Below are positions 16,754 to 25,884 of a stretch of 46,605 nucleotides of DNA, piece by piece. Origin of the DNA: Gemmatimonadota bacterium (GTDB lineage Bacteria; Gemmatimonadota; Gemmatimonadetes; Palauibacterales; KS3-K002). Each line of letters starts with the position of its first letter. Position 1 is the stretch's first letter. The position numbers and the translations under genes were made by a program. A model generated the notes under the pieces. That model worked only from the letters and a program-made list of their open reading frames with translations. It made no database searches and was not told where the DNA came from. The stretch spans positions 2,152,993 to 2,199,597 of the forward strand of contig CP070812.1 of NCBI GenBank assembly GCA_020344015.1, read 5' to 3'.

Positions 16754-18361
16754 CTAATCGAGCGGAGTTACCACCTTCGCGAAGATGTCGTCGAGCAGCC
16801 GCTCGCCATAGCGTATCAGGTAGGGAAAGACATTCAGGACCCGCTCCTGCTGCTTGCCGCTCGGGTACAGGTTCACGGCGGCCTTCTCCAACTGTCCCTT
16901 CATGATCTCGTGTTTCTCCCGCACCCGAGCCTGCAGCCGCGACTCCAGAGACCGAATGCTGCCTGAGACCGCCTTCTTTCCACTGTCCAGCGCGCTGCGA
17001 GCCCCCGGGTCGAAGTCCAATGCCGCGGCCTCGACATCCTCCAGAGCGCTCCCCAGCGCGCGCCGTAGCGCGTCGAGCGATTCCTGGAGCTCGGGCGGGA
17101 TCCGTGCGTTCAGAAGCCGTGTAATTGCCGTCGCCGCATCGCCTGCCAGCTGGTCGGGCCGTATGTCGTACTTCTCGAGTACCCTGGCGACTTTTGACTC
17201 GATGATCCGGAACGCCGCGCGCGGAACGACGACCGGGGCCGGGATCTCGTGGAGGTCAAATAGCACCTGGGACTGGGCCAGGTAGGCGATCTCAGCCGGT
17301 CCGCCCACGTACGCCACCACTGGGAATGCCCGTGCCTCGGTGACCGGTCTCAGCAAGGCGCCGGGGCTGACTCGCTCAGGCGTTTCTTCGAGGACCGCCC
17401 TGAGCTGCTTCTCGTCGAATCGCTCGCCCGAGCGTCTCAAAAACGCGCCCTCGCCGTCGTGAAGAATCCGGTCGCGGCCAAGCCCCGCTTCAACGAATAG
17501 CTGCGTCATTCCCGCCGCTACGCCCACCTGCGGCTCGAATCCGGCTTCCGAGATCGCCTCTGAACGCTCGAGCAGCACCGCCTCGCTCTCCGCCCGCCGT
17601 TCCCACTCGGCCCAGAGGATCTCTCGAGTCTCGCTCTTTATGTGGGGGTGCGCGGTCCGCGAGATCAGGAAGCTATGGCGGCCGACGAGGTGTTGTAGGG
17701 CGGTCTGGAACGCTTCGGCAACACCGCGACCGGGACGATAGGCATCTCGAAGTGGCTCTACGACACTTGTCTTAAATTCTGATTCCGGAGTGAATTGCGC
17801 CAACTCGTCTAAGGCCTGTTCTACGTCCGATCGCAGCTCGATCGATTCTACCGGTGGCGTCGGCTGATCCTGCTCGGCTTCATGTGCGGCTGCCACGGAC
17901 AACCTTGCCAGCCGGTTCTCGAGGTCGATCAGGTGGGTGTGGTTTACCTCGGCCCAGTCGTGGTCCTCGGACGCCACGTTGAAGAGTGGCATTACGGGTA
18001 GTTCGAGCTGCTCTTCCAATTGGGCGGCGAGACGGGCTGCGGTGAACGCTTTATAAAGGGTGAAGAGGGGGCTGAGGAAGAGTCCGGCCTGCTGTCCGGT
18101 GGCGACAAACAGTCCCCTACCCTCGATGAGTTTCTGGAGTCGGTCTTTCGAGTTGCCATCGACTTCGGGGAACAGACGCGAGAGGCTTTCCCAACGTGAC
18201 TCGGCGTAGCCGGCACGGATCCGCTCCGCCACCTCGCGGTAGCTGTCGATCGTGGCGGGGTCGCCGGCCCGGTAGAAGGATTCGACCCGCGGGTGGTCCT
18301 CGATGTAGGCGTGGGCGAGTGCCGGGCCCTGGAGCGCGATACGTTCGATGCTAAGGCTCAT
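16754..18361 (-). CDS. bshC: Bacillithiol biosynthesis cysteine-adding enzyme BshC
   Basis: This 535-aa protein has the length and order expected for BshC: an N-terminal alpha/beta core (LFVATGQQAGLFLSPLFTLYK, SEDHDWAEVNHTHLIDL), a middle region PVVAYVGGPAEIAYLAQ and a long C-terminal coiled coil (EKHEIMKGQLEKAAVNLYP) ending YIRYGERLLDDIF. BshC is the proposed ligase joining cysteine to glucosaminyl-malate in the last step of bacillithiol synthesis, the low-molecular-weight thiol of Firmicutes, Bacteroidota and several other phyla. bshA and bshB are not in the window. It overlaps the upstream methyltransferase gene by 4 nt. Confidence 0.95.
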   Translation of the reverse strand: MSLSIERIALQGPALAHAYIEDHPRVESFYRAGDPATIDSYREVAERIRAGYAESRWESLSRLFPEVDGNSKDRLQKLIEGRGLFVATGQQAGLFLSPLFTLYKAFTAARLAAQLEEQLELPVMPLFNVASEDHDWAEVNHTHLIDLENRLARLSVAAAHEAEQDQPTPPVESIELRSDVEQALDELAQFTPESEFKTSVVEPLRDAYRPGRGVAEAFQTALQHLVGRHSFLISRTAHPHIKSETREILWAEWERRAESEAVLLERSEAISEAGFEPQVGVAAGMTQLFVEAGLGRDRILHDGEGAFLRRSGERFDEKQLRAVLEETPERVSPGALLRPVTEARAFPVVAYVGGPAEIAYLAQSQVLFDLHEIPAPVVVPRAAFRIIESKVARVLEKYDIRPDQLAGDAATAITRLLNARIPPELQESLDALRRALGSALEDVEAAALDFDPGARSALDSGKKAVSGSIRSLESRLQARVREKHEIMKGQLEKAAVNLYPSGKQQERVLNVFPYLIRYGERLLDDIFAKVVTPLD

Positions 18362-19110
18362 ACGGCATGACCAAACAGGATGAAGCGGGGCGCTTCGGGG
18401 CCCGCCGGCGCGCCGCTGTAGTCGCCGAAGCTTCTCTCGGGCTCGAGACCGGCGTCGCGCAGCATCGCTTCCAGCTCGGCCGGCGTATACAGCCGTACCC
18501 GCTCGTAGTAAATGCCGACCTGCCGATCATCGTTCGCCTCGAAGATATGGATCTCTTTGACGACGACATTTCCGTTCTCTTCCAGGCGCCGCTTCTGCAC
18601 GACGCGCCGGCCGTCGTGCAGGCGTTCATCGCCCTCCACCAGACCGGCACGAACGCGCTCGGCGTTGAGGAAGTCGAGTGCGAAGCAGCCATCGGGCAAC
18701 AGAACTCGGCGGATCTCACTGAGCACTCGGGCATCCTCTTCGGGGTCGGCGAAGTAGCCGAACGATGTGAAGAAGTTGGCAACGAACTGGAAGGTGCCAT
18801 CGGCGAACGGTAGATGTCGCATGTCGCCGCGGACCAGGCGCAGATCGCTTTTGCTGTCATTGGCCTGCTTCAGCAGCGGAGCTGAAAGATCGAGGCCGAT
18901 GACTTTCAGGCCGCGGCGCTCGAATTCCAGCATATGGCGCCCGGCGCCGCAGGCCAGGTCGAGTATCAGCCCGTCGGGCGGAGCACAACCCTGGCAAACG
19001 AGATCGACGGCGGCTCTCGCCTCCTCCTCGTCGCGGTGAGGGTATAGGGCGAGATACTCTTCGCCGAACCAGTCGCGATACCACTCCGGCGGTCTCTGCG
19101 TCACGTTCAC
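18358..19110 (-). CDS. Class I SAM-dependent methyltransferase
   Basis: This 250-aa Rossmann-like methyltransferase has motif [16 protein letters not shown], motif II-type acidic residue in KVIGLDLS, and the motif [24 protein letters not shown] corresponding to motifs III/IV. A long beta insertion follows ([17 protein letters not shown]). The substrate is not evident. It overlaps rlmH upstream and bshC downstream by 4 nt each (ATGA-type), so it is translated as part of the same run. A role in modifying a small molecule or a ribosomal component is possible, but nothing in the sequence decides it. Confidence 0.9.
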   Translation of the reverse strand: MNVTQRPPEWYRDWFGEEYLALYPHRDEEEARAAVDLVCQGCAPPDGLILDLACGAGRHMLEFERRGLKVIGLDLSAPLLKQANDSKSDLRLVRGDMRHLPFADGTFQFVANFFTSFGYFADPEEDARVLSEIRRVLLPDGCFALDFLNAERVRAGLVEGDERLHDGRRVVQKRRLEENGNVVVKEIHIFEANDDRQVGIYYERVRLYTPAELEAMLRDAGLEPERSFGDYSGAPAGPEAPRFILFGHAV

Positions 19111-19583
19111 CCGCCTTTGTGGTAGGGTTCTCCGCGCAGGATGGTCCCGGCTCGGTAGATCTGTTCAGCCAGCAGCAGGCGAGCCATCTCGTGCGGTAGG
19201 GTAAAGGACGAGAGCGAAAGCAAACGCCGGGCGCCGCTAAGTAGCTCGTCACTCAGACCAAGCGGCCCACCGATCAGAAAGGCGGCCCCGGCCCCGGCCT
19301 TCACCGCCAGCTCTCCCAGGTATCCTGCCAGTTGCTCGGAGGACCAGCAGGCGCCTCGCTCATCGACGGCGATGATCTCGAGTTCGGGCGGGACCCTGTC
19401 GAGCAGTGCTCGCGATTCTTTCTCGACGATGGCGCCGGTATTCAAGCCGGGCCCGATTCGCTGCTGGCGTACTTCGGCCGACTCGAACTTGAAGTAGTGG
19501 GCGATACGCGACTCGTATTCGCGAATCGCCTCTGCCAGACCGGGCATCTTCGGTGTGCCCACGGAAACGATCATCAGCTTCAT
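19107..19583 (-). CDS. rlmH: 23S rRNA pseudouridine-1915 N3-methyltransferase RlmH
   Basis: This 158-aa SPOUT methyltransferase of the RlmH/YbeA family starts [20 protein letters not shown]. It contains the SAM-binding knot ([35 protein letters not shown]) and ends with the hallmark RGEPYHKGG. It methylates pseudouridine 1915 in helix 69 of assembled 70S ribosomes, acting as a dimer. It starts 1 bp after nadB stops and overlaps the next methyltransferase gene by 4 nt. Confidence 0.97.
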   Translation of the reverse strand: MKLMIVSVGTPKMPGLAEAIREYESRIAHYFKFESAEVRQQRIGPGLNTGAIVEKESRALLDRVPPELEIIAVDERGACWSSEQLAGYLGELAVKAGAGAAFLIGGPLGLSDELLSGARRLLSLSSFTLPHEMARLLLAEQIYRAGTILRGEPYHKGG

Positions 19584-19584
19584 A

Positions 19585-21180
19585 TCACTCGGGCGAAACC
19601 ACCATGCTATCCCGCAGAAAGCACTCGTTGTCTTTGTAAGGGAAGTCGGTCACGTAGTGAAGCCCTCGGCTCTCGCGCCGCCAGAGTGCGCAGCGGACGA
19701 TCAGTCCGGCGACGTCGAGCATGTTGAGGGTCTCGGCGGCATCTGCCCAGGGGATGCCGCCGTTCGCGCCGCTGGAGTCGGCCGTCAGGCTCGACCATTC
19801 GCGCCTCAGCCCGTGCAGCTGGTGTGCGCCCTCTTCCATCTCGGCGACGCTGCGCACGATACCCAAGCGCTCCCACATGAGCCGCCTCAGACGCTCGCGC
19901 AACTGTGCCACGCCATCGCCTGGAACGCCGGACAGGTCATCGGGTGGCTGCCAATCCTCGCCGGCCGGCGCCGGCACGAAAGGGAGTTCCCAAATCATGC
20001 GTGAGGCGGCGCGTTCGGCGTAGACGACGGCCTCGAGGAGCGAGTTGGAGGCGAGGCGGTTGGCACCGTGGACGCCGGTACACGCGCACTCCCCGGCGGC
20101 GAAGAGGCCCGGCAGCGACGTCGCGCCGTCGATATCGGTCCAAACGCCGCCGCACATGTAGTGTGCAGCCGGCACGACGGGAATCGGTTCCTTACGGGCG
20201 TCGACGCCCTTCTCTCGACACCCTTCCAGTATGGCGGGGAATCTATCGTCGAGCCGTTCGGCGGCGATACCTGTCGCGTCGAGCCAGACGTGTTCCTTGC
20301 CACTTTCCCGCATCTCGCTGTCCACGGCGCGCGCCACAATATCCCGGGGCGCCAGATCCTCGCGCGGGTCGTAGCTGCCCATGAAGGCAGCGCCCTCCCA
20401 GTTTCGCAGCACGGCGCCTTCGCCACGCAAGGCTTCGGAGATCAAGAAGGCGTGTTGCTCAGCCGGGTAGAGCGCGGTCGGGTGGAACTGGATGAACTCC
20501 AGGTTCGCACAGACGGTGCCGGCGCGGTACGCCAGCGCGACACCGTCGCCGGTGGCGATGGCCGGGTTGGTGGTGTGGCAGTAGAGTGCGGCGCTGCCGC
20601 CCGCCGCCAGCATGGTGGCGCGGGCGCGTACGGGGATCGTCCGGTTGGAATCGACATCTAGCACCCAGGCGCCTACGCAGCGGCGGCGGCCGAGGTGGCA
20701 TTCGGCCTGGAGCGACAGGACCATGTGGTCTTCGAGCAATCGGATACGGGGGTGGCCGGCCACGGCCCGATCGAGCGCATCCTCTATCGCGGCGCCTGTC
20801 TTGTCCTTGCTGTGCACGATGCGGGCACGTGAATGGCCACCTTCGATGCCGAGAGCGAGGTGCCCTTCCGACTGCGAGAAACGGACACCCCAGTCGACCA
20901 GGTCGGCAACGGCCTGTGGCCCGCTGCGCACCAGCGTATCGACCCGATCGAAATGACAGAGACCGGCGCCGGCCTGCAGCGTATCGTGAACGTGATCGGC
21001 GAAGGAGTCACCACGATCGACGACTGCGGCGATCCCGCCCTGGGCGTAGTTCGTATTAGACTCGAGGCTGGCCTTCTTGGTCACCAGGACGACATCGGCG
21101 TGCTCGGCGACACGCAGCGCGAACGTCAGGCCCGCGATCCCGGAACCGATGACTAGGATGTCCGTGTCGATGGCGCTCAT
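19585..21180 (-). CDS. nadB: L-aspartate oxidase
   Basis: This 531-aa FAD enzyme of the succinate dehydrogenase/fumarate reductase flavoprotein family has the dinucleotide fold [21 protein letters not shown] near the N-terminus, the [13 protein letters not shown] segment and [19 protein letters not shown]. Further on come the active-site region [10 protein letters not shown] and [21 protein letters not shown]. It oxidises aspartate to iminoaspartate, the first step of de novo NAD synthesis; nadA and nadC are not in the window. Start at the ATG at 21180 (MSAIDTD), which overlaps the lpxK stop by 4 nt; the longer in-frame extension to 21399 is opposite-frame lpxK sequence. It is an unexpected guest in the lipid A run. 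Confidence 0.97.
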   Translation of the reverse strand: MSAIDTDILVIGSGIAGLTFALRVAEHADVVLVTKKASLESNTNYAQGGIAAVVDRGDSFADHVHDTLQAGAGLCHFDRVDTLVRSGPQAVADLVDWGVRFSQSEGHLALGIEGGHSRARIVHSKDKTGAAIEDALDRAVAGHPRIRLLEDHMVLSLQAECHLGRRRCVGAWVLDVDSNRTIPVRARATMLAAGGSAALYCHTTNPAIATGDGVALAYRAGTVCANLEFIQFHPTALYPAEQHAFLISEALRGEGAVLRNWEGAAFMGSYDPREDLAPRDIVARAVDSEMRESGKEHVWLDATGIAAERLDDRFPAILEGCREKGVDARKEPIPVVPAAHYMCGGVWTDIDGATSLPGLFAAGECACTGVHGANRLASNSLLEAVVYAERAASRMIWELPFVPAPAGEDWQPPDDLSGVPGDGVAQLRERLRRLMWERLGIVRSVAEMEEGAHQLHGLRREWSSLTADSSGANGGIPWADAAETLNMLDVAGLIVRCALWRRESRGLHYVTDFPYKDNECFLRDSMVVSPE

Positions 21181-22199
21181 CCCTGGCGCTCCAAGCTTGT
21201 GAGTAGACGGTCCACCGCCTCCCAGCCGCTCTCCCACTCGACCTTTTGCAGCGGAACGTATAGCTCGGTCGCCGGACCCAGAACGGCGCTCAACTTCACG
21301 GCATCCTTCAGGGTGGCGACGAGCGGCCCGCTTTGACCCCGTTGCGCAATGCGGGCGACCTCTTCCCGGCTGTAACGATGGTGGTCGGAGAAACCCCACC
21401 GCTCGTCAGCAGTTGCGCCCGCCGCTTCCAATTGTGCGAACACGGCCCCCGGCCGGGCCACGCCGGCCACGGCCAGGGCGCAACGGAATCCTGCTGGCGG
21501 CGCGGGGTCACTCAGCTTGCCGCTGGCTCCATCGTAACGGGCGAGCCCCGCGAGGCCAATGTGCGCTTCTGCTATTTCGGCCGCCGGACAGATCTCCGCC
21601 AGTTCCCCGCTGACGCGCTGCGCGTCGTCTCGGGTCGCGACCTTGCGCGTCGTGACGGTCAACGACGCCCGCTCCAGCGCCGCCAGCGGCTCGCGCCAGG
21701 GGCCTCGGGGCAGCAGGCGCGGCGACGCGCTCCACTCTTCAGCCGCCACCAGAACGACATGGGCGTCCGCTCGCAGTGCACGGTGTTGAAACGCGTCGTC
21801 CAGAACGATGACGTCTGCCCCGCCCCGCTCGGCTCGCCTGACTCCTTCGACCCTGTCGGCTGCGGCGTGCACCGGTACCTCCGGGTTCAGGAGCCTGTGA
21901 ACCTCGACCTCGTCGCCTCCATAGCCGCGCATCACGACCGCGGGAACGCGACCGCGGGCGGCTAGGGTCTCCGTGAACCAGGCGGTCATAGGGGTCTTCC
22001 CGGTGCCGCCCACCGTCAGGTTGCCGACTCCCAGCGCTGGGATCGGTGCGACCACCGAGCTCAGGATGCCCCGGTCGTACATCCAGGCTCGAGCGGCTAC
22101 GGCCGCCCGAAAGGCCAGCTCTGCCGGTATCAGTAAAGCGGAGGCAGCGCGATAGGCCGGTGTGTCGGGCTTCCAGAGGCGCTCGTGCCATTCGCTCAT
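21177..22199 (-). CDS. lpxK: Tetraacyldisaccharide 4'-kinase
   Basis: This 340-aa membrane-associated P-loop kinase has the LpxK-specific Walker A GVGNLTVGGTGKTPMTAWF (GGTGKT at about 64-69), the VVMRGYGG element and VIVLDDAFQHRAL. It phosphorylates the 4' position of the lipid A disaccharide at the inner face of the cytoplasmic membrane. It follows the DUF374 acyltransferase gene with a 4-nt overlap and is itself overlapped 4 nt by nadB. Confidence 0.97.
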   Translation of the reverse strand: MSEWHERLWKPDTPAYRAASALLIPAELAFRAAVAARAWMYDRGILSSVVAPIPALGVGNLTVGGTGKTPMTAWFTETLAARGRVPAVVMRGYGGDEVEVHRLLNPEVPVHAAADRVEGVRRAERGGADVIVLDDAFQHRALRADAHVVLVAAEEWSASPRLLPRGPWREPLAALERASLTVTTRKVATRDDAQRVSGELAEICPAAEIAEAHIGLAGLARYDGASGKLSDPAPPAGFRCALAVAGVARPGAVFAQLEAAGATADERWGFSDHHRYSREEVARIAQRGQSGPLVATLKDAVKLSAVLGPATELYVPLQKVEWESGWEAVDRLLTSLERQG

Positions 22200-22858
22200 G
22201 GTCGCTGCGCCGTCGGCTGGTCGACTCGTGCTTTCAGGGCCTGAAGCTGCGACTCCAGAGCCTCGGCATACTCCTCCAGATCGCGCACCGAACAGTCACG
22301 CGGCACGCGTCGCGGCTCCCCGATAGCGACGCGGATCTTTGCGAACGGTTTCGGCACCATGAAGCTGTCCCAGCCCTCGAACCACCAGGCCCGTCGTGTT
22401 CCGGCCATCACGGGGATCACCGGCGCGCCTGTCATCCGCGCCGCCTGCAGCGCACCCGGCTTCACTTTCTCGCGTGGCCCCTGTGGCCCATCCGGGGTGA
22501 TCGCCAGCGAGCGGCCCACCCTCAGCTTGCGAACCAGCTCGCGCAGCGCCGGGAACCCGCCGTGTGTGCTCGAGCCACGAACGGCGTCGTAGCCGAGGGT
22601 TTTTGCCACGCGAGCCAGGTACTCGCCGTCGCGATGCTGGCTGACCAGCGTCACGATCCCGTTGCCGCGGTAAAGGTACACCAGCGGGACGATGCGCCCG
22701 TGCCAAGTAACGAACACGACGGGTTCCCCAGCTCCCCAGGTCGCTTTCTGGTGTTCGGCACCGTCGATCTCGAAACGGAGAGTGGAATAGAGTCCGCGGA
22801 ACAAAACGGGGCCGAGGCTACCAGCCAGTCCCAACGCGATCCGGTGGTGCGTTTTCAC
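22196..22858 (-). CDS. DUF374 lysophospholipid acyltransferase-like protein, candidate lipid A late acyltransferase (LpxJ-like)
   Basis: This 220-aa PlsC-fold protein has one N-terminal hydrophobic segment, the catalytic-type motif TWHGRIVPL (H53), the segment SQHRDGEYLARVAKTLG and the phosphate-binding block AITPDGPQGPR typical of DUF374. Members of this family, such as LpxJ of Epsilonproteobacteria, add secondary acyl chains to lipid A in place of LpxL/LpxM. The neighbours support that here: lpxB upstream and lpxK downstream, both overlapping by 4 nt. Whether it acts before or after Kdo addition cannot be told. No LpxL-type gene is visible in the window. Confidence 0.88.
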   Translation of the reverse strand: MKTHHRIALGLAGSLGPVLFRGLYSTLRFEIDGAEHQKATWGAGEPVVFVTWHGRIVPLVYLYRGNGIVTLVSQHRDGEYLARVAKTLGYDAVRGSSTHGGFPALRELVRKLRVGRSLAITPDGPQGPREKVKPGALQAARMTGAPVIPVMAGTRRAWWFEGWDSFMVPKPFAKIRVAIGEPRRVPRDCSVRDLEEYAEALESQLQALKARVDQPTAQRP

Positions 22859-23982
22859 TCGCGTCCGTCCAGAAGCTCAGCCGCCAGATCCGCCACGCGC
22901 TCCGGCGCCCCCGGCTCGCCCAGCTGATCGCGGACCAGGTGTAGCGCCTCGACCATCGCAGCTCTCTCGTGCGAGCTCTCGTCGAGCAGCGGCAACAGCG
23001 CCTCGGCCATTGCCTCCGCAGGAAGTCGCTGCAGGAACTCGGGAGCGATGCGGCGTCCGGCCAAAATGTTCACCATGCCGATGCTGTCGACGCGTACCAA
23101 TCGCCTGGCCAGCAGGTAGCTCAGCGGATTTACCCGATAGGCGATCACGAGGGGCGTCCCGTTGAGGGCCGCTTCCACCGTCGAGGTCCCCGACTTGGTC
23201 AACACAGCCGTGGAGGCGCGCAGCACTCGGGCAGAATCGTGAACGAGCCTTAAGCCGGAAGCCGCTGCGTACAGCTCGGCGGGCACCTGTGGCGCGGTGG
23301 ACACGATGACTTGCACTTCGGGTCGCCGGCGCTTGACCTCGGCGGCGGCGAGGAGGAAGGGGCCCAGGAGTTGGCGCACTTCCTGTGGCCGGGAGCCGGG
23401 GAGCAGACCAAGGACAGGGTGCCCCGGATCGGCTCCCAGCGCCGCAATCGCGTCCCTGGGCGCCTCTCGGCGGTCCAGGGATTCGAGTAGAGGGTGGCCC
23501 ACAAAAACGGCTTCCACGCCGAATTCTCGCAAAAACGGCTCCTCGTGAGGGAAAACGACGGCCACGCGATCGGTCTTCTCGGCCAGGAGCCGGGCCCGCC
23601 CCTGACGCCAGGCCCACAGTTGAGGGGCGATGTAGTAGAGGACCGGGATGCCCCGCTCATGTGCTTGGCCGCAGAGCCGCAGATTGAAGCCTGGGTAGTC
23701 AATGGGTATGACAAGATCCGGTCGCGTCTGGTCGAGGGTGCGACCGACGCGGCGACGCAGCGAGAAGAAGAAAGGCAGTCGAGCGAGGACCTCTGCCAGC
23801 CCCATGACGACCAAGCGTTCGAAGTCGACGATCGGCCGCACGCCTTCTGCTTCCATGCGGGGACCGGCCAACCCGCTCATTTCGGCATCGGGGAATCTCC
23901 GACGCAGTGCTCTGGCCAGCCTGGCGCCGTGAAGATCTCCTGAAGCCTCGCCCGCCGAGAAGAAGATGCGGGGCTTAGACAC
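22855..23982 (-). CDS. lpxB: Lipid-A-disaccharide synthase
   Basis: This 375-aa GT-B glycosyltransferase of family GT19 starts with the LpxB signature ARIFFSAGEASGDLHGARLA-like region (GEASGDLHGARL). It contains YPGFNLRLCGQAHERGIPVLYYIAPQLWAWRQGR, LLPGSRPQEVRQLLGPF and TKSGTSTVEAAL in the donor-binding domain. It joins UDP-2,3-diacylglucosamine and lipid X to the disaccharide at the inner membrane. The start overlaps the small membrane gene by 8 nt and the stop overlaps the acyltransferase by 4 nt. Confidence 0.97.
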   Translation of the reverse strand: MSKPRIFFSAGEASGDLHGARLARALRRRFPDAEMSGLAGPRMEAEGVRPIVDFERLVVMGLAEVLARLPFFFSLRRRVGRTLDQTRPDLVIPIDYPGFNLRLCGQAHERGIPVLYYIAPQLWAWRQGRARLLAEKTDRVAVVFPHEEPFLREFGVEAVFVGHPLLESLDRREAPRDAIAALGADPGHPVLGLLPGSRPQEVRQLLGPFLLAAAEVKRRRPEVQVIVSTAPQVPAELYAAASGLRLVHDSARVLRASTAVLTKSGTSTVEAALNGTPLVIAYRVNPLSYLLARRLVRVDSIGMVNILAGRRIAPEFLQRLPAEAMAEALLPLLDESSHERAAMVEALHLVRDQLGEPGAPERVADLAAELLDGRE

Positions 23983-24109
23983 GCGAGCTCAGATACCAGA
24001 TCGCTACGAGAACTGCGGCCAGAAGGATGACCAGCGTCCGGGTGCGCATCCCTGCTCTTTCGCGCGAACCCTGGACCTTCCGCTCGCGCCTAAGCTTTAT
24101 CAAAGACAT
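23975..24109 (-). CDS. 44-aa single-pass membrane protein
   Basis: A small open frame bridges the oxidoreductase and lpxB: a basic N-terminal half (SLIKLRRERKVQG) followed by one membrane helix (TLVILLAAVLVAIWYLSS). The ATG at 24109 overlaps the upstream stop by 20 nt and its stop overlaps the lpxB start by 8 nt, an arrangement suggesting coupled translation. A second ATG at 24049 would leave only the helix. I do not recognise the protein, and it may merely carry the ribosome to lpxB. Confidence 0.5.
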   Translation of the reverse strand: MSLIKLRRERKVQGSRERAGMRTRTLVILLAAVLVAIWYLSSRV

Positions 24110-25091
24110 TGTCCCGGTGCCTCTCGATGTGTTCGACGATATCCAGAGCGACGGCCAGTGCCGTACGACCGTCCTGGGCGCTGACGGGCACCTGCTCCTC
24201 GCGACGCACAGCCCTGGCGAACGTCTGTAGCTCCAGCTTGAGGGAATCTTCACCGTCGCCGCGCAGCGGAATGTGCTCTACCATGTCGGTCAACGCAGTT
24301 GCCTCGTCGAAACGTGAGACGTCCCCCTTGCGACGGTAGAATTCGCCTGTACCGCTTCCCAAGTCCAGGCTGACGTAGCCACTCGGCTGAAAGAAGCGGA
24401 TCTTCCTCTGACGCTGGATGGAGACTCGGCTGGCTGTGATGTTGGCGACGGCGCCGCCATCGAACTCGAGGCGAGCGTTGGCGATGTCCACACTGCCGCT
24501 GAGCACCGAGACGCCGACGGCGCGCACGTCGGTCACCGAGCCGCGGACCAGACTCAAGATGAGGTCGATGTCGTGGATCATCAGGTCGAGCACGACGGGC
24601 ACGTCTGTGCCGCGCCGAACAAAGGGTGCCAAGCGGTGTGATTCGACGAAGAGAGGGTTCTCCAAGTAGGGCTCGCAGGCGCGTACGGCACCGTTGAAGC
24701 GTTCGATGTGGCCCACCTGGATGATGCGGCCCTGTTCCGCGGCGAGCCGAATAAGTTCGTCGGCCTCGGCGGTGGTCGGTGTGATCGGTTTCTCGATCAG
24801 CAGGTCGCAGCCGTGCTCGAGCGCCAGCTTCCCCACCTCGAAGTGGCTGCTGGTCGGCACGACTATCGAAGCGGCCTCGACGCGATCCAGTAGCTCGGCG
24901 GCGTCATCGAAGGTGCGGGTCTCGAGCTCGGAAGCTACCGTCGCCGCCCGCTCGGGATCGATATCGCAGATCCCCACGAGCTCGGCTTCGGGCAGCTGCT
25001 GCAGGATCCGGGCGTGATGGAAGCCGAGGCTTCCAACACCTAACACACCTACGGCGACAGGATCCACTGAAGTGTCAGACCGTGACTCCAC
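24090..25091 (-). CDS. Gfo/Idh/MocA oxidoreductase between lpxA and lpxB, GnnA-like
   Basis: This 333-aa protein has a Rossmann N-terminal domain (GVLGVGSLGFHHARIL at 15-30), the family signature EKP (100-102) in DLLIEKPITPT, and the C-terminal alpha/beta substrate domain (VLDLMIHDIDLILSL). Its position between lpxA and lpxB matches GnnA of Acidithiobacillus ferrooxidans, which oxidises the 3-OH of UDP-GlcNAc so that the aminotransferase GnnB can make the 3-amino sugar used for amide-linked lipid A. GnnB is not adjacent here, so the function stays tentative. It overlaps the lpxA end by 17 nt. Confidence 0.88.
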   Translation of the reverse strand: MESRSDTSVDPVAVGVLGVGSLGFHHARILQQLPEAELVGICDIDPERAATVASELETRTFDDAAELLDRVEAASIVVPTSSHFEVGKLALEHGCDLLIEKPITPTTAEADELIRLAAEQGRIIQVGHIERFNGAVRACEPYLENPLFVESHRLAPFVRRGTDVPVVLDLMIHDIDLILSLVRGSVTDVRAVGVSVLSGSVDIANARLEFDGGAVANITASRVSIQRQRKIRFFQPSGYVSLDLGSGTGEFYRRKGDVSRFDEATALTDMVEHIPLRGDGEDSLKLELQTFARAVRREEQVPVSAQDGRTALAVALDIVEHIERHRDNVFDKA

Positions 25092-25884
25092 GTTCGCTCG
25101 CCTCGATGAAGGCGACGAGCTTCTCGACTTCGTCGGTCAACTCGCCCTGCGAGCGGATTTCCGCGATCGCCTGGCTGAGGTTCATCGTCGAGCTGAAGAG
25201 GGTCCTGTAAGCCCGCTTCAGAGCCAACCGCTTATCCTTGGTGAGGCCGCGGCGTTCGAGCCCCACAGTGTTGAGGCCGTAGAGCGCGCAGGGGCTCCCG
25301 GCCGCCCGCGTATAAGGCGGGATGTCCTTCGAAACGCGCGATGCGCCACCGATAAACGAGTGGGTACCGACACGGACGAACTGGTGAACTGCCGTGAGGC
25401 CGCCGATCGTGGCCCAGTCCTCGATGACAACGTGGCCACCCATCTGGACGGCGTTGGCGAGTATCACGTGATCGCCGATCTGCGTGTCGTGAGGTACGTG
25501 GGAGTATGCCATCAGCAGGCAGTCGTTACCCACAATGGTTGAGCCCGACGCACGGGTGCCCCGGTTCAACGTTGCGAACTCGCGTATCGTGGTGCGGTCA
25601 CCGACGATGAGCAGGGTCTCTTCGCCCTCATACTTCAGGTCCTGGGGGTCGGTCCCGAGCACGGCCCCTTTGGCGATGAAGCACTCGCGCCCTACCCTGG
25701 TGTCTCTCTCTATGTAAGCATGTGGCCCGATGATCGTCCCGTCGCCCACCTGCACGTTCGGGCCGATCATCGCGTAGGGGCCGACCTCCACGCCGTTGCC
25801 CAATTCAGCGCCCGGATCGACGATCGCCGATTGGTGAACGCTAGGGGGCGTATGTCCCTTATCGGCCATGGTCTCTGTAGTCAT
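25075..25884 (-). CDS. lpxA: Acyl-ACP-UDP-N-acetylglucosamine O-acyltransferase
   Basis: This 269-aa left-handed beta-helix acyltransferase has hexapeptide repeats throughout the first two thirds (VDPGAELGNGVEVGPYAMIG, VGDGTIIGPHAYIE), the catalytic-histidine region LLMAYSHVPHDTQIGDHV, and the helical C-terminal domain (YRTLFSSTMNLSQAIAEI). It performs the first step of lipid A synthesis. Start at the ATG at 25884 because it forms an ATGA overlap with the lpxC-fabZ stop; a second ATG lies five codons on at 25869. If the neighbouring GnnA-like enzyme makes the 3-amino sugar, this LpxA would use it; the sequence alone does not show which substrate is preferred. Confidence 0.97.
   Translation of the reverse strand: MTTETMADKGHTPPSVHQSAIVDPGAELGNGVEVGPYAMIGPNVQVGDGTIIGPHAYIERDTRVGRECFIAKGAVLGTDPQDLKYEGEETLLIVGDRTTIREFATLNRGTRASGSTIVGNDCLLMAYSHVPHDTQIGDHVILANAVQMGGHVVIEDWATIGGLTAVHQFVRVGTHSFIGGASRVSKDIPPYTRAAGSPCALYGLNTVGLERRGLTKDKRLALKRAYRTLFSSTMNLSQAIAEIRSQGELTDEVEKLVAFIEASERGVTV

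Noticed and set aside
21181..21399. N-terminal extension of nadB
   Set aside because: It is out-of-frame lpxK sequence; NadB proteins begin just before the FAD-binding GSGIAG motif.
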